From positions 62,001 through 126,000 of the forward strand of contig NZ_JAGINO010000021.1 in the NCBI RefSeq assembly GCF_017876115.1: a stretch of DNA of 64,000 nucleotides, written 5' to 3'. Both the position numbers and the translations under genes were made by a program. The notes beneath the pieces were generated by a model. The model saw only the letters and a program-made list of their open reading frames with translations. It searched no databases and was not told the DNA's origin. Numbering within the stretch: position 1 is the stretch's first letter; every line of letters begins with the position of its first letter. Shown here one piece after another: positions 46,298-55,297 of this stretch. Origin of the DNA: Azospirillum picis. GTDB lineage: Bacteria; Pseudomonadota; Alphaproteobacteria; Azospirillales; Azospirillaceae.

Positions 46298-47227
46298 TTA
46301 TCTGAGAGAACGCCTCAGCCCTTCTATGAAACAGCGGGTACGAATCGAAAGGTGCCGCCGGCTGGGATAGATCGCATGGACGGCGATTTCGCTCTTAGCG
46401 TTCTCCGGCAGGACTTCCACCAGCTTACCCGTATTCAGGTCCATCTCGACGATGAATGAGGGGAGAAGCGCGATCCCGAGGCCCGCCACAGCCGCCACGC
46501 GGATCGCGTCGCCACTGTCAAAGCGGGCATGAGTGCCGCCAGCGACGATGGCGGGCTCCCCATCTTCTCCCGGCAGGTTCCATGCCGTTGACGTGGCACC
46601 CAACCCGTAGATCAGCCGCTGATGATGCACCAGGTCCGCAAGGCTGGCCGGAACGCCCTGCTTATGGAGGTATTGCGGCGACGCATAAAGCCCCAGCCGA
46701 GCCCGGTCGATTACCTGGGTGATATACTGGCCATTCGACGTGGCCAACCCGACCCGGATCGCAAGATCGAATCCCTCTTCCACGAGATCGACAAGCCGGT
46801 CGGTAAAACTCACTTCCACCGCCAGATCAGGCGCGTTTTCAAGGTAAGTCGCGAGATAGGGAATGACTTTCGATTTCCCATATCCTTCGGACACGGTCAG
46901 GCGCAGTGTTCCGCGTGGCCGAAGCTGGCTCTGACGAATGCTTGCCTCGGCCTCGGCAATGTCTTCAAGCAACTGCACGCTGCGCCTATAGAATTCATGA
47001 CCTTCGGTGGTCAGGGACAGACGGCGCGTGGTCCGGTGAAACAGCCGGACCCCGAGATAGCTTTCCAGCCGCGCCAACGCCTTGCCGGCGGCAGAACGGG
47101 TCAGCCCCGTGGCCTTTCCGCCGCCGACAAAACTGCCGGCCTCGGCTATGGCGACAAAGATGCGCAACGCTCCGATATCGAGATCGGAGGCGACGGGCAG
47201 ACGCTTGGCGATATCTCGGCTCTGCAT
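46298..47227 (-). CDS. LysR-family regulator divergent from an esterase gene
   Basis: The 309-residue LysR protein has its HTH at about 17-75 (ALRIFVAIAEAGSFVGGGKATGLTRSAAGKALARLESYLGVRLFHR). The effector domain follows from about 105 (GTLRLTVSEGYGKSKVIPYLATYLE). It is divergent from the alpha/beta hydrolase gene 70 bp away and presumably regulates it. Base composition is slightly more AT-rich than the repeat-protein genes around it, in keeping with a recently arrived cassette. Confidence 0.9.
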   Translation of the reverse strand: MQSRDIAKRLPVASDLDIGALRIFVAIAEAGSFVGGGKATGLTRSAAGKALARLESYLGVRLFHRTTRRLSLTTEGHEFYRRSVQLLEDIAEAEASIRQSQLRPRGTLRLTVSEGYGKSKVIPYLATYLENAPDLAVEVSFTDRLVDLVEEGFDLAIRVGLATSNGQYITQVIDRARLGLYASPQYLHKQGVPASLADLVHHQRLIYGLGATSTAWNLPGEDGEPAIVAGGTHARFDSGDAIRVAAVAGLGIALLPSFIVEMDLNTGKLVEVLPENAKSEIAVHAIYPSRRHLSIRTRCFIEGLRRSLR

Positions 47228-47297
47228 TGGGGAAATTTCTTCGTCAATTGAAGGCCTACATTACCGATTGTCGAACAGATTACGAAAGGTACTGTAA

Positions 47298-48266
47298 ATG
47301 CCCTCCGCGAACGCGCTTCCCCAGAACGCACAGAGCGCCCTCGATGGCTGGATCGCCGCCGCTGCCCCGGTGGTGGAGAAGATCTGCGGCACGTCAGAAG
47401 CCGGTTGGGCGCAAGTCCGGGCCAGCTATATGAGCGGCCTGAACCACCTGTTTCCCGCGCCGGAAGGGGTGACCTTCGGGGCCATGGCGCTGGATTCGGT
47501 ATCTGCGATGACGGTGGTTCCCGAAGGCAAGACGCAGGGGCGGGTTCTGCTCTATATCCACGGCGGCGGATATGTCCATGGCGGCGTCGAAGGCTATCGG
47601 GGTTTGACCGGACGACTTGCAAGCGCCCTGAATGCGGAGGTCTATGCGCCCGATTATCGTCAGGCTCCGGAATTCCCGTTTCCAACACCGATCGATGATG
47701 TGTTTGCTGCCTACCGCGCTCTTCTCTCGTCGGGCGTCGATCCGCACAATCTTGTTCTGGCAGGCGATTCAGCCGGCGGGGCGATGGTCGTCACCATAAT
47801 GCGCAAGGCTCGTGATGCGGGGATCGCGTTGCCCGCGGCAGGTGTCGCCTTTTCGCCATGGGCCAATCTGACCCATAGTGGTTTGTCCGCCACCGTGCGC
47901 GACGGGATCGATCCGCTTTGCAGCGTCGATTTCCTGAACAAGCTGGCACGGATGTTCCTCGCCGGGGAATTGCCGACACATCCCGACGCCTCTCCAGTCT
48001 TCGCAGATGTTCACGATCTGGCGCCGATCCTGGTTCAAATCGGCGAGAACGAGGTCATGCTCAGCGATGCGATCCGCCTTGCGGCCAATCTGGGCGAGGC
48101 ACGGGTGCGCACTTCGCTTGAAGTCTGGCCGGGCATGTTCCACGTCTGGCATCTGCTGGCCGGAATCCTGCCCGATGCCGATCAAGCGCTACGCAATGCC
48201 GTGCGGTTCCTTGATGACGCGCTGCACGCGGGAGCGCAACGAGATGGGCGCCGCACTTCCATTTAG
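47298..48266 (+). CDS. Alpha/beta hydrolase, HSL-type esterase (family IV)
   Basis: The 322-residue enzyme carries the HSL oxyanion motif HGGGYVHGG (about 93-101) and nucleophile elbow GDSAGG (about 156-161, catalytic Ser). The C-terminal catalytic His is probably in PGMFHVWH. It hydrolyses short-chain or acetyl esters in the cytoplasm. It is paired with the divergent LysR regulator. Its codon usage and the surrounding transposase remnants suggest a horizontally acquired pair. Confidence 0.92.
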   Translation: MPSANALPQNAQSALDGWIAAAAPVVEKICGTSEAGWAQVRASYMSGLNHLFPAPEGVTFGAMALDSVSAMTVVPEGKTQGRVLLYIHGGGYVHGGVEGYRGLTGRLASALNAEVYAPDYRQAPEFPFPTPIDDVFAAYRALLSSGVDPHNLVLAGDSAGGAMVVTIMRKARDAGIALPAAGVAFSPWANLTHSGLSATVRDGIDPLCSVDFLNKLARMFLAGELPTHPDASPVFADVHDLAPILVQIGENEVMLSDAIRLAANLGEARVRTSLEVWPGMFHVWHLLAGILPDADQALRNAVRFLDDALHAGAQRDGRRTSI

Positions 48267-48440
48267 GGTCCGTTGACAGTTGCGCGAAGAAGGGGATTCC
48301 CGTCGTCGCCGAAATCCGGTTCAAGGCTGCCAAAGAGGAGGTGGCCTTGGATCGGATGGTTCTGCGTGACGAGCAGTGGGAGCGGATAGCCGAAAGTGTT
48401 TCCAGAAAGCGCCGGGCGCTGACACTCCGCGCCCATACAT
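48267..48440 (+). mobile_element. IS5-family transposase N-terminal remnant
   Basis: From 48356 the frame reads MVLRDEQWERIAESVSRKR, the start of an IS5-type transposase (usually MVLTDAQWERI), then loses similarity within 20 codons. GGGTCCGTTGACAGTT at 48267-48282 resembles one terminal inverted repeat. No catalytic core or second end is visible nearby, so it is inactive. Confidence 0.55.
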
Positions 48441-48506
48441 GGAAGAGCATTCAAGCAATAATGCCAAATCCGGAAAATTCCGGCTCTTGCCGTTGCGGAC
48501 TGCGTT

Positions 48507-48767
48507 GAGTATGGCGCCTCGTTCGTGGTGCTGAGCCTCCCGGCTGACGGACAACTCCGGGGTCTGGTGACCACCGCCCTGTTTTTCGAACATGAGGCTG
48601 TGTCTGACGAACTGATGCTGGAGACGGTCGTCAATGGCAGGGCGGACGTGCCGGTGACCCATAATGTCCGGGGCTTTGCCGCAGCCGCAAGGTTCGGCAT
48701 TCCCGTGCTCCACCCGGCGGAGGTCCTCGCAGGAGTGGCGACATGGGCAAGGCGACCTGTCCCCTGA
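48507..48767 (+). pseudogene. Broken PIN-domain toxin gene
   Basis: The frame reads YGASFVVLSLPADGQLRGLVTTALFFEHEAV, then directly SDELMLETVVNGRADVPVTHNVRGFAAAA and FGIPVLHPAEVLAG. These are the middle and C-terminal blocks of VapC-like PIN toxins. The N-terminal D-T-N metal site is absent, and an internal segment is missing between FFEHEAV and SDELMLE. Hence it is unlikely to be an active ribonuclease. The antitoxin fragment overlaps its 3' end. Confidence 0.65.
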
Positions 48768-48868
48768 AACTGCCCGCCTCCGTCAAGGGCGCCGCGGCCC
48801 GGCTCGCTCGGGAAGAGGGCGTATCGCCGACCCAGTGGATCGCCTCTGGCGTCGCGGAAAAGGTCGGC
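48743..48868 (+). pseudogene. RHH antitoxin fragment fused out of frame to a repeat-gene tail
   Basis: The ATG at 48743 overlaps the PIN frame by 25 bp, as in typical toxin-antitoxin pairs. Residues 1-42 (LKLPASVKGAAARLAREEGVSPTQWIASGVAEKVGG) match small ribbon-helix-helix antitoxins. At about 48866-48869 the frame enters the copied 3' end of the repeat gene in the wrong register and continues as Arg-rich nonsense. The junction marks a recombination end-point. Confidence 0.65.
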
Positions 48869-49001
48869 GGGGCCGCTGCCGCACCTGCCCTTCGCGCTGG
48901 AAAACGGCGGCGTGCGGTTCAACAACGTCAACAGCTCGGTCAACCTCGCCACCGGCATCGGCAACCGCGCCAGCCAGACGGTCGGGTCCGCCCAGCGCTG
49001 A
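48866..49001 (+). pseudogene. Surviving 3' end of a fourth curlin-like repeat gene
   Basis: These 136 bases closely copy 45748-45883, the end of the third repeat gene, with a stop at 48999-49001. Translated in register they read GPLPHLPFALENGGVRFNNV, then NSSVNLATGIGNRASQTVG and SAQR. The 5' part of this paralogue has been replaced by the toxin-antitoxin remnant. It is followed directly by the convergent caspase gene stop. Confidence 0.8.
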
Positions 49002-49008
49002 CGCCGCC

Positions 49009-51582
49009 TCACTTGAGGTCGCGGGCGACACGGAAGCCGTTGTCGAGGTAGCGGACGTCGGCGTCGTAGAAGTTGCGCAGGCCGGCGGCGATCTCGGCCG
49101 GCTTGTTGCGCCAGGAGCCGCCGCGCAGCACCCGCTTGCGGCAGTCGCCCTTGGTCCAGGCGCCGCCGTCGGCGGGGGCGCCGCGATAGTCGCGGTTCCA
49201 GCAGTCGGCCACCCATTCGGCGACGCCGCCGTTCATGTCGTGCAGGCCGAAGGGATTGGGCCTGTAGCTGCCGACCGCCGCCGGGGCCAGGGCCTCGTGC
49301 GGGCCGCCGCAGCCGTCGCAGTCGGCGAAGACGCCCGTCTCGCCGCCCCACCACAGCGGCCCGGCGGTGCCGGCACGCGCGGCATACTCCCATTCCGCCT
49401 CGCTGGGCAGCCGGTAGCGCTGGCCGGTCTTGCGGCTGAGCCACGCCACATAGGCGTCGGCATCCTTCCAATGGACGTTGTGGACCGGCGTGGCGTCGGT
49501 GGCGTCGGAGATCCGCGGCATCTCGGCACAGCCGCCCTCCTGCATGCAGGCGCGCCATTCGCCGACGGTGACCTCGTAGACGCCGAGCGCGAAGGGCTTG
49601 GCGATGGCGACGCGGTGGGCCGGCCGCTCCGAGGCGTCGCCGCGGTCGTTGCCCATGGTGAAGCTGCCGGCGGGCACCCGCAGCATCACCGGGCAGGTCG
49701 GGCAGTCCTGGAAGCTGTTGCCGGAGCCGTGGTTGCGGGCGGCCCCATTCGCCGCCCCGCTCCCGCTGCCGGTCGGGGGTGGCGGGGCCGCGGCCGCCAT
49801 CTGGCCCGCCGCCTGGCTGGCCGACTGGCCGGCAGCGCCGGAGGGATCGGGGGGCGGAGCCGTCGGCGGTGCGGGTTGCGGAAGCGGTTGAGAAGGCGGT
49901 TGCGAAGGCGGTTGCGGGCCGGCGGCCGTCTCGGCACGGCCGTGGGCGCCGAGCATCTCAAGCTGGCGGCGCGCCAGCGCGGCATGGCCGCCGTTGCCGA
50001 AGAGCTGGAGGAAGGCCCGGTAGTCGCCGGGCTCGCTGCTGGTGCGGACGCGCGTCCAGACGCTCTCCTCCAGGTCCGCCACCGGGGCCGTGCCGGGACC
50101 GGCGACCTCCAGCTCGACCGTCGCTGCGGCGCTGCCGCCACGGCCGTCCTCGACGCTGTAGCGTAGGCTGCCGGCCGGGCCGGGCGCCGCCGCGCCGGGG
50201 TCGAAGCTGAGGGCGGCCAGCGCCTGCACCGTCAGCCGGTCGCCCGCCGCCACCGCGGCGGCGCCGTTGCGCACCGTGCCGCGGTCGGGGACGCCGGTGA
50301 CGGTGACGGTCAGGCTGTCGCCGTCGGGGTCGGTCGGCGCCTCGATCGCCAGCGGATTGGCGACGGCGCGCAGCCGGCGCTCGGCCGCGACGACGGGCGG
50401 CCGATTGCCCGGCAGGATGGTGACCGGGACGGTGCCGGCGGTCGAGCCGCCGCGCCCGTCGGACACCGTGAACTCGAAGGCGCCGGCATCGCCGTTGAAG
50501 CTGCCGTCGGGCTTGAAGGTGGTGGCGGCGAGCTGCTCGGCGGTCAGGTAGTCGCCGATCAGCACGCTGCGCTCGTCGACGCGCACGCTGCCGCCGCGCG
50601 GCAGGCCGGTGACGCGGGCGAAGATCTGGTCGTCGTCGGGGTCCGACGGCTTGCCGACATTCATCGGCGCGGCGCCGCCCTTGTCGGTGACGGTCAGCGC
50701 CATCAGGTCGCCCAGCACCGGCGCCCGGTTGGACGGCCGCGGGTTGAAGTAGAAGGGCGCCGCCCCCAGCGAGCCGTAGATGAAGGGCTCCTGCCGGCCG
50801 TTGGTCGCCTGCCGCACGGTGTCGCGCACGTTGCGGAAGAACAGGCTGAGCTCCAGCCCCGGCGTCTTCAGGTGTTCGAGCAGGGCGGCGCTGTAGGGGC
50901 TGTGGTCGCCGGTGCCGTCCTCGGCGAGTTGGTCGGCGCGGGTCGCCATGGCGACCAGGGTGTCGCTGGGGGTGTCGTCGACGCTGCCGAAGCCGGGGTG
51001 CGCCTGGATGCGGTTGGAGCCGGTGCGGGTCAGCCGGTCGACGAAGGGGTTGTTGCGGCAGGCGTCGAGGATGAGGATGCCGAGCTTGCGGGCCTGCGCC
51101 AGCTCGCCCAGCGGCAGGTTCAGCGGGATCGCCTCGTAGACGAGGTCGCGCTCGCGTTCGAGCTGGGCGTCCGCCGGGATCAGGTAGTTGACGCCGCCGA
51201 CCTGGATGCCGTGGCCGGCATAGAAGATGACCGCCACGTCGGCCTGCGAGGCGCGCAGGCCGAACTGCCGCAGCGCGGTGGAGAAGCCGCGGGCGTCGAG
51301 GTCGTACAGCTCGTCGACGGTGAAGTTGAGCCCGCGCAGCGCCTCGCCGATGGCGCGGGCGTCGTTGCGCGGGTTCAGCAGCTCCGGCGCGTTGGTGTAG
51401 GTGCCGACGCCGATCACCAGAGCGTAGCGGCTTTCGGGGCGGCTTTCTGGGCGGCTGTCCGAACGGCTGTCGGGACCGCCCGCGGGACCGGCGGCCAGCG
51501 CAAGGCCCCACGGCCCCGCCACCACGAGCAGGATCGCCAGAACCATGCCCAACGCCGGGCGCGGCCCGTTCCATGTCACCAT
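49009..51582 (-). CDS. Exported caspase-like/FGE-sulfatase fusion protein
   Basis: The 857-residue protein has a signal peptide (about 1-31), then a peptidase C14 caspase domain (52-270) with His124 in YAGHG and Cys175 in LDACRNN, the expected dyad. Two cadherin-like beta domains follow (about 290-490; NRAPVLGD, PSDPDDDQ, DGRGGS). After a Pro-rich linker (PPSQPPSQPLPQP) comes an FGE-sulfatase/SUMF1 domain (about 630-855; VPAGSFTMG, LPSEAEWEYAARAG, NPFGLHDMNGGVAEWV, RVLRGGSW). Position after the cyclase gene (170 bp) makes it the end of the OmpA-to-caspase operon. A proteolytic processing role for the repeat proteins is conceivable; it may instead respond to damage. Confidence 0.92.
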   Translation of the reverse strand: MVTWNGPRPALGMVLAILLVVAGPWGLALAAGPAGGPDSRSDSRPESRPESRYALVIGVGTYTNAPELLNPRNDARAIGEALRGLNFTVDELYDLDARGFSTALRQFGLRASQADVAVIFYAGHGIQVGGVNYLIPADAQLERERDLVYEAIPLNLPLGELAQARKLGILILDACRNNPFVDRLTRTGSNRIQAHPGFGSVDDTPSDTLVAMATRADQLAEDGTGDHSPYSAALLEHLKTPGLELSLFFRNVRDTVRQATNGRQEPFIYGSLGAAPFYFNPRPSNRAPVLGDLMALTVTDKGGAAPMNVGKPSDPDDDQIFARVTGLPRGGSVRVDERSVLIGDYLTAEQLAATTFKPDGSFNGDAGAFEFTVSDGRGGSTAGTVPVTILPGNRPPVVAAERRLRAVANPLAIEAPTDPDGDSLTVTVTGVPDRGTVRNGAAAVAAGDRLTVQALAALSFDPGAAAPGPAGSLRYSVEDGRGGSAAATVELEVAGPGTAPVADLEESVWTRVRTSSEPGDYRAFLQLFGNGGHAALARRQLEMLGAHGRAETAAGPQPPSQPPSQPLPQPAPPTAPPPDPSGAAGQSASQAAGQMAAAAPPPPTGSGSGAANGAARNHGSGNSFQDCPTCPVMLRVPAGSFTMGNDRGDASERPAHRVAIAKPFALGVYEVTVGEWRACMQEGGCAEMPRISDATDATPVHNVHWKDADAYVAWLSRKTGQRYRLPSEAEWEYAARAGTAGPLWWGGETGVFADCDGCGGPHEALAPAAVGSYRPNPFGLHDMNGGVAEWVADCWNRDYRGAPADGGAWTKGDCRKRVLRGGSWRNKPAEIAAGLRNFYDADVRYLDNGFRVARDLK

Positions 51583-51752
51583 TCCGCCTCCCTGCCCGGC
51601 GAAAGCGGCGCCGACAGCCGTCGGATTTTTCCAAATATTTCCCGAAACCCGCCAAGGATCGCAAGAACGATACAGAGGAAACAGGGGGCTTCCAAGCCGT
51701 TCCTCCGGCCTACCTCCGGCAATCGGGGACTTGTCCGCCCCAAGGGATTACT

Positions 51753-53681
51753 TCATCCGCTGGCGCTCTGGTCCCGGCCGCCGGCAGCCTCGTCGAGCAG
51801 CAGCCAGATGCGCACGCTCCGCATCTTGCCCTTCAGCGCGACCTCGCCCACCGGCAGGGCGGCGACGCGGTCGCGCACCGCCTGCCAGGTCGGCTCGCCG
51901 ACGATGATGCGGCAGTGAGGCGAGCTGCGGGCCGCGACCTGCTTGCCGTAGGCCTCCAGCCGGGCGGCGGTGTTGGCGGTGTCGCCGAGCAGCGAATATT
52001 CGCTGTGGCGCAGCCCGCCGAGGCTGCCGGCGACCAGCGGGCCGGTGTGCAGGCCGACGCGGATGCCGACCGGCGGCAGCCCCTCCTCCTGCCAGCGCCG
52101 GTTCAGCGTCGCCAGCTCCCGCCCCATCTGCAGCGCGCAGGCGACGGCACGGCCGGCGTCGGCGTCGATCTCCGCCCGCGTGGTGCGGGCGACCGGCGCC
52201 CCGAAGACCGCCAGCACGGCGTCGCCGACGAAGCGCAGCACCACCCCGTCATGGGCGGCGACGATCCGGACCATGGCGTCGAGATAGCCTTCCAGCCAGC
52301 GGATCAGCGGTTCCGGCTCCAGCGCCTCGCAGATGGTGGTGAAGCCCTCGATGTCCGAGAAGAGCACGGTGGCGGTGAGCTGCTGCGGCCGCGGCCGGCC
52401 GCCGGCCATGAAGGTCGCGCGCGCGCGCCAGATCTCGTCGGCGACCGGCTGCGAGACGTGGTTGGCGAACAGCCGCATCATCACCCGGCGGTCGGCCCGC
52501 TCGCGCAGCGACAGGTGCGCCGTCATGGCGGCGATGCCGAGCCCCCAGGCCAGCGACGGCGCCACCAGCGGCACCAGCGGCCCGCCGGCCGAGTACAGCG
52601 CCGCCGCGCCGGCCCAGGCGGCGGCCAGCAGCAGCAGGGCCGCCGGGGCCAGCAGCCACAGCGGCGGCGCCGACGCCGCCAGCGCCACCCCGGCGGCCGC
52701 AGCCAGCACGGCGAGCGCCGCCTCCCCCGCGGCCGGCAGCCGCGGGCTGGTCCGCCCGTCGAGGAGCTGGGCCAGGACATGGGCCTCGACCTCGACGCCG
52801 GGGGTCGAGGAGCCGGCCGGCGACAGCGGCGTGCGGTGCTGGTCGATCCCCGCCAGCGCGGTGCCGACCAGCACCAGCCGCCCGGCCAGCCACTCCTTCG
52901 GCAGCAGCGCCACCGCGTCGGCGGGATAGACCGGAAAGGGGGCGGTGGCGGCGTCGGGGCGCCCGTGCCAGGCGATGCGGAACGGCTCGGCCGGCACCGC
53001 CGCGGCGCCGCCGAGGCGGGCGAGCCGCACCGGCAGGCTGGGCGTACCGTCGGCGCCGAAGGGCACGTGCCAGCGCACCACCGCGTCCAGCCGGTCCTTG
53101 GCGAGGTTGGCGTGGCCGCGCGGCAGGCCGTCGGTGAAGCCGTCGAGGAAGCGGCGCTGCCGCTCGGTCAGCGGCGTCTGGTCGAGCGCGGTGATCGCCA
53201 CCACCGGCACCGCCGCCCCGAGCAGGGCCCGGCGCAGCCGCTCGTCCTGGGCCGGCAGGGTCGGCTGGTCGAACAGGATGTCGATGCCGATGGCCTTCAC
53301 CCCCGCCGCCGCCAGGACGGCGACGATGTCGGCCAGCATGCCGCGGTCGAGCGGCGAGCGGCAGGCCAGCCCGGCGAAGCTGTCCTCGCCGAACAGCACC
53401 AGCGCTACGGCCGGATGCTGCGGCTCGGCAGGGGCGGCCCCGGCGGCGAGCCGGTCGGCCAGCGTCTCGTCGGCGGCATGCAGCGGCGGCACCAGCCGCG
53501 CCGCGGCGAAGGCCAGCACGGCGCTGCCCAGCACCACCGCCAGGGTCAGGCGCCACCGGGGATGCCGCGCGGGCTGCGGGCGGCCTGCCTCCGGTCCACC
53601 GCCGCCGGCTTCGGCGGCAACCGTTTCGGCAGCAACGGCTTTGGCGGCGGCACGGCCGCGGCGGCGGGGAGAGCCATCCAT
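51753..53681 (-). CDS. CHASE2-domain class III adenylate/guanylate cyclase
   Basis: The 642-residue membrane protein has one TM near 45-62 (LTLAVVLGSAVLAFAAARLV), a CHASE2 extracellular sensor (about 70-335; DERLRRALLGAAVPVVAITA, GRLVLVGTALAGIDQHRTPL), a cluster of hydrophobic helices (about 345-410) and a C-terminal cyclase domain (about 445-630). The metal aspartates are in FSDIEGFT and FVGDAVLAVFG, and the transition-state Asn/Arg are in GDTANTAARLE. It senses an external signal and makes cAMP (or cGMP). The gene lies in an operon preceded by a Crp-type site, so product and control may close a loop. Confidence 0.92.
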   Translation of the reverse strand: MDGSPRRRGRAAAKAVAAETVAAEAGGGGPEAGRPQPARHPRWRLTLAVVLGSAVLAFAAARLVPPLHAADETLADRLAAGAAPAEPQHPAVALVLFGEDSFAGLACRSPLDRGMLADIVAVLAAAGVKAIGIDILFDQPTLPAQDERLRRALLGAAVPVVAITALDQTPLTERQRRFLDGFTDGLPRGHANLAKDRLDAVVRWHVPFGADGTPSLPVRLARLGGAAAVPAEPFRIAWHGRPDAATAPFPVYPADAVALLPKEWLAGRLVLVGTALAGIDQHRTPLSPAGSSTPGVEVEAHVLAQLLDGRTSPRLPAAGEAALAVLAAAAGVALAASAPPLWLLAPAALLLLAAAWAGAAALYSAGGPLVPLVAPSLAWGLGIAAMTAHLSLRERADRRVMMRLFANHVSQPVADEIWRARATFMAGGRPRPQQLTATVLFSDIEGFTTICEALEPEPLIRWLEGYLDAMVRIVAAHDGVVLRFVGDAVLAVFGAPVARTTRAEIDADAGRAVACALQMGRELATLNRRWQEEGLPPVGIRVGLHTGPLVAGSLGGLRHSEYSLLGDTANTAARLEAYGKQVAARSSPHCRIIVGEPTWQAVRDRVAALPVGEVALKGKMRSVRIWLLLDEAAGGRDQSASG

Positions 53682-53690
53682 GCGGCGCCC

Positions 53691-54866
53691 TCACCGGATG
53701 GTGAGGGCGAGGCGGGCGGAGGCCGCCTCGCCGTCGCGCAGGCCGGACATGGTGCGGTCGAGCCGGGCGGCATCGGCGTCGGACAGCGGCCGGAACGGCT
53801 CGGCCCGGCCCGGCATCTCGCCGTCCAGGTCGCGGACGGCGGCGAGGCACTGCACCTCCAGCGCGCCGTCGCCGGCCCGCAGCGGCAGCGGCATGCGCTC
53901 GCCCGGCAGGGTCAGCGGCGCATTGCCCGCCACCTCGGCGCTCTTCGCCGCCCCGGCGGGAAAGATGGGAACGAGCTGGGCCCGCGCGTTGCGCAGGTAG
54001 CAGTAGACATGGGCGTCGCGGTCGGTCCTCACCTGCAGCCGGATGTCCTCGCCAGGCCGGTAGGCGGCGGCGGGGCCGCGTTCGGCGGTGACGGACAGGT
54101 CGAGCGGCAGCGCCGCGTCGCGCAGCGCCGCCAGCGCCGCCCCGAGCTGGGCGGCGCAGCCGGCCGCGGCCATGCCGACCGCCATGCCGGCAGCGCCGGA
54201 CGCCTCGACCACATGGAAGCGCAGCGAGCCAAGCAGCGTGCCGTCGGCGCGCAGGACCCGCACCTCGCTGCCGTGGCCGAGCGGCAGCGACGGCGGCCAG
54301 GGAGCGGGGGTTCCGGCGGTCCAGGCGATCGGGATCCCCCCTCCCTGCCCGCCACCGCCACCACTCCCACCGGGGCCGCCAGCGGAACCGTCGGCGTCGG
54401 CCAGCAGCAGGCGGTCCAGCGCCGGATCGGCGGGGCGGCGCAGCGGCGGCGGGCTGCCCGCCCGCATGCAGTAGGTTCCGGGCAGCGAGGGATCGAGCGC
54501 CAGCGCCCTGTCGAGCGCGCCGTCCAGCCGGTTGCCGAGCGCCCGCGCGGCACCGAGGTCGGTCTGCACGAAGCGGTCGTCGGCGGTGGCGCCGGCCGGC
54601 GGGCGGCCCGACGGCACGGCGGCGTCCGGCACGCCGTCATAGGGACCGCGCAGGCGCAGCAGCCGGCCGTTGGCGAACAGGACGGTGGCGCCGGCCCCCT
54701 CGGGCAGGCGGACCGCCTGTCCGTCGGGCAGGAGCTGGCCCAGCGTGTAGCCGGGGGCGTTCGACGCCACCACCACCGCCTCGGCCCGCAGGCCGCCGGC
54801 CTGTCCGCAGGCGAGCGCCGCGACCGCCACGGCCGGCAGCAGACGCAAGAGGGTATCGCGGGCCAT
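53691..54866 (-). CDS. Exported DUF4384 protein, 391 residues
   Basis: The start at 54864-54866 has GGAAGGAG eight bases upstream and gives a signal peptide (LLRLLPAVAVAALACGQAGGLRAEA). An upstream ATG at 54894-54896 overlaps the previous stop but delays the signal. The N-terminal part (40-90) suggests a FecR-like or beta domain (GQLLPDGQAVRLPEGAGATVLFANGRLLRLRG). The middle is Gly-rich (GGPGGSGGGGGQGGG). The C-terminal DUF4384 domain has PGEDIRLQVRTDRDAHVYCYLRN and IFPAG. DUF4384 also occurs in the CsgG-like protein of this locus, so the two may meet at the envelope. Confidence 0.8.
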   Translation of the reverse strand: MARDTLLRLLPAVAVAALACGQAGGLRAEAVVVASNAPGYTLGQLLPDGQAVRLPEGAGATVLFANGRLLRLRGPYDGVPDAAVPSGRPPAGATADDRFVQTDLGAARALGNRLDGALDRALALDPSLPGTYCMRAGSPPPLRRPADPALDRLLLADADGSAGGPGGSGGGGGQGGGIPIAWTAGTPAPWPPSLPLGHGSEVRVLRADGTLLGSLRFHVVEASGAAGMAVGMAAAGCAAQLGAALAALRDAALPLDLSVTAERGPAAAYRPGEDIRLQVRTDRDAHVYCYLRNARAQLVPIFPAGAAKSAEVAGNAPLTLPGERMPLPLRAGDGALEVQCLAAVRDLDGEMPGRAEPFRPLSDADAARLDRTMSGLRDGEAASARLALTIR

Positions 54867-54892
54867 GGGCCGGCTCCTTCCGGGATGCGCCG

Positions 54893-55270
54893 TCATCCGC
54901 CCTTCTCACGGGGCGTCAGCAGGCAGGTGGTGCGGAATTGCGTGGTGACCGACATGATGCCGTCGGACGCGCCGCTGCGGCGGAAGCGGAGCCCGTCGAG
55001 TTGCCCGGCGATGCTGAGCGACACGACGGCGAGGTCGGTCTCGTCGATGATCTTGCGGCCGTCCTGCCAGCACTGCACCCGCACCCGGTTGCCGGACGGA
55101 ACCACGTCGACGCCGCCCGGCTGCGGCCCGGAGGCGCGGTCTTCCGACTTGCGGACGAGGGTGGCGCCCGCGGTGCCGGCGAACAGCAGGCAGAGGGCGA
55201 CGAACGGCAGGACCGCCGCCCGGACCGCCGCCCGGACCTCCATCGGAACCGCCATCGGGAGTGGTTTCAT
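54893..55270 (-). CDS. Exported hypothetical protein, 125 residues
   Basis: A signal peptide (AVLPFVALCLLFAGTAGATLV) is followed by a 95-residue beta-rich domain: NRVRVQCWQDGRKIIDETDLAVVSLS, DGLRFRRSGASDGIMSVTTQFRTTCLLTP. Two cysteines, in VQCWQDG and TTCLLTP, could pair. No family is recognised. It sits between the OmpA-like gene (27-bp gap) and the DUF4384 gene in the same operon and may be a periplasmic partner. Confidence 0.72.
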   Translation of the reverse strand: MKPLPMAVPMEVRAAVRAAVLPFVALCLLFAGTAGATLVRKSEDRASGPQPGGVDVVPSGNRVRVQCWQDGRKIIDETDLAVVSLSIAGQLDGLRFRRSGASDGIMSVTTQFRTTCLLTPREKGG

Positions 55271-55297
55271 GGCATCGTTCCTCCATCCTGCCGGCGG

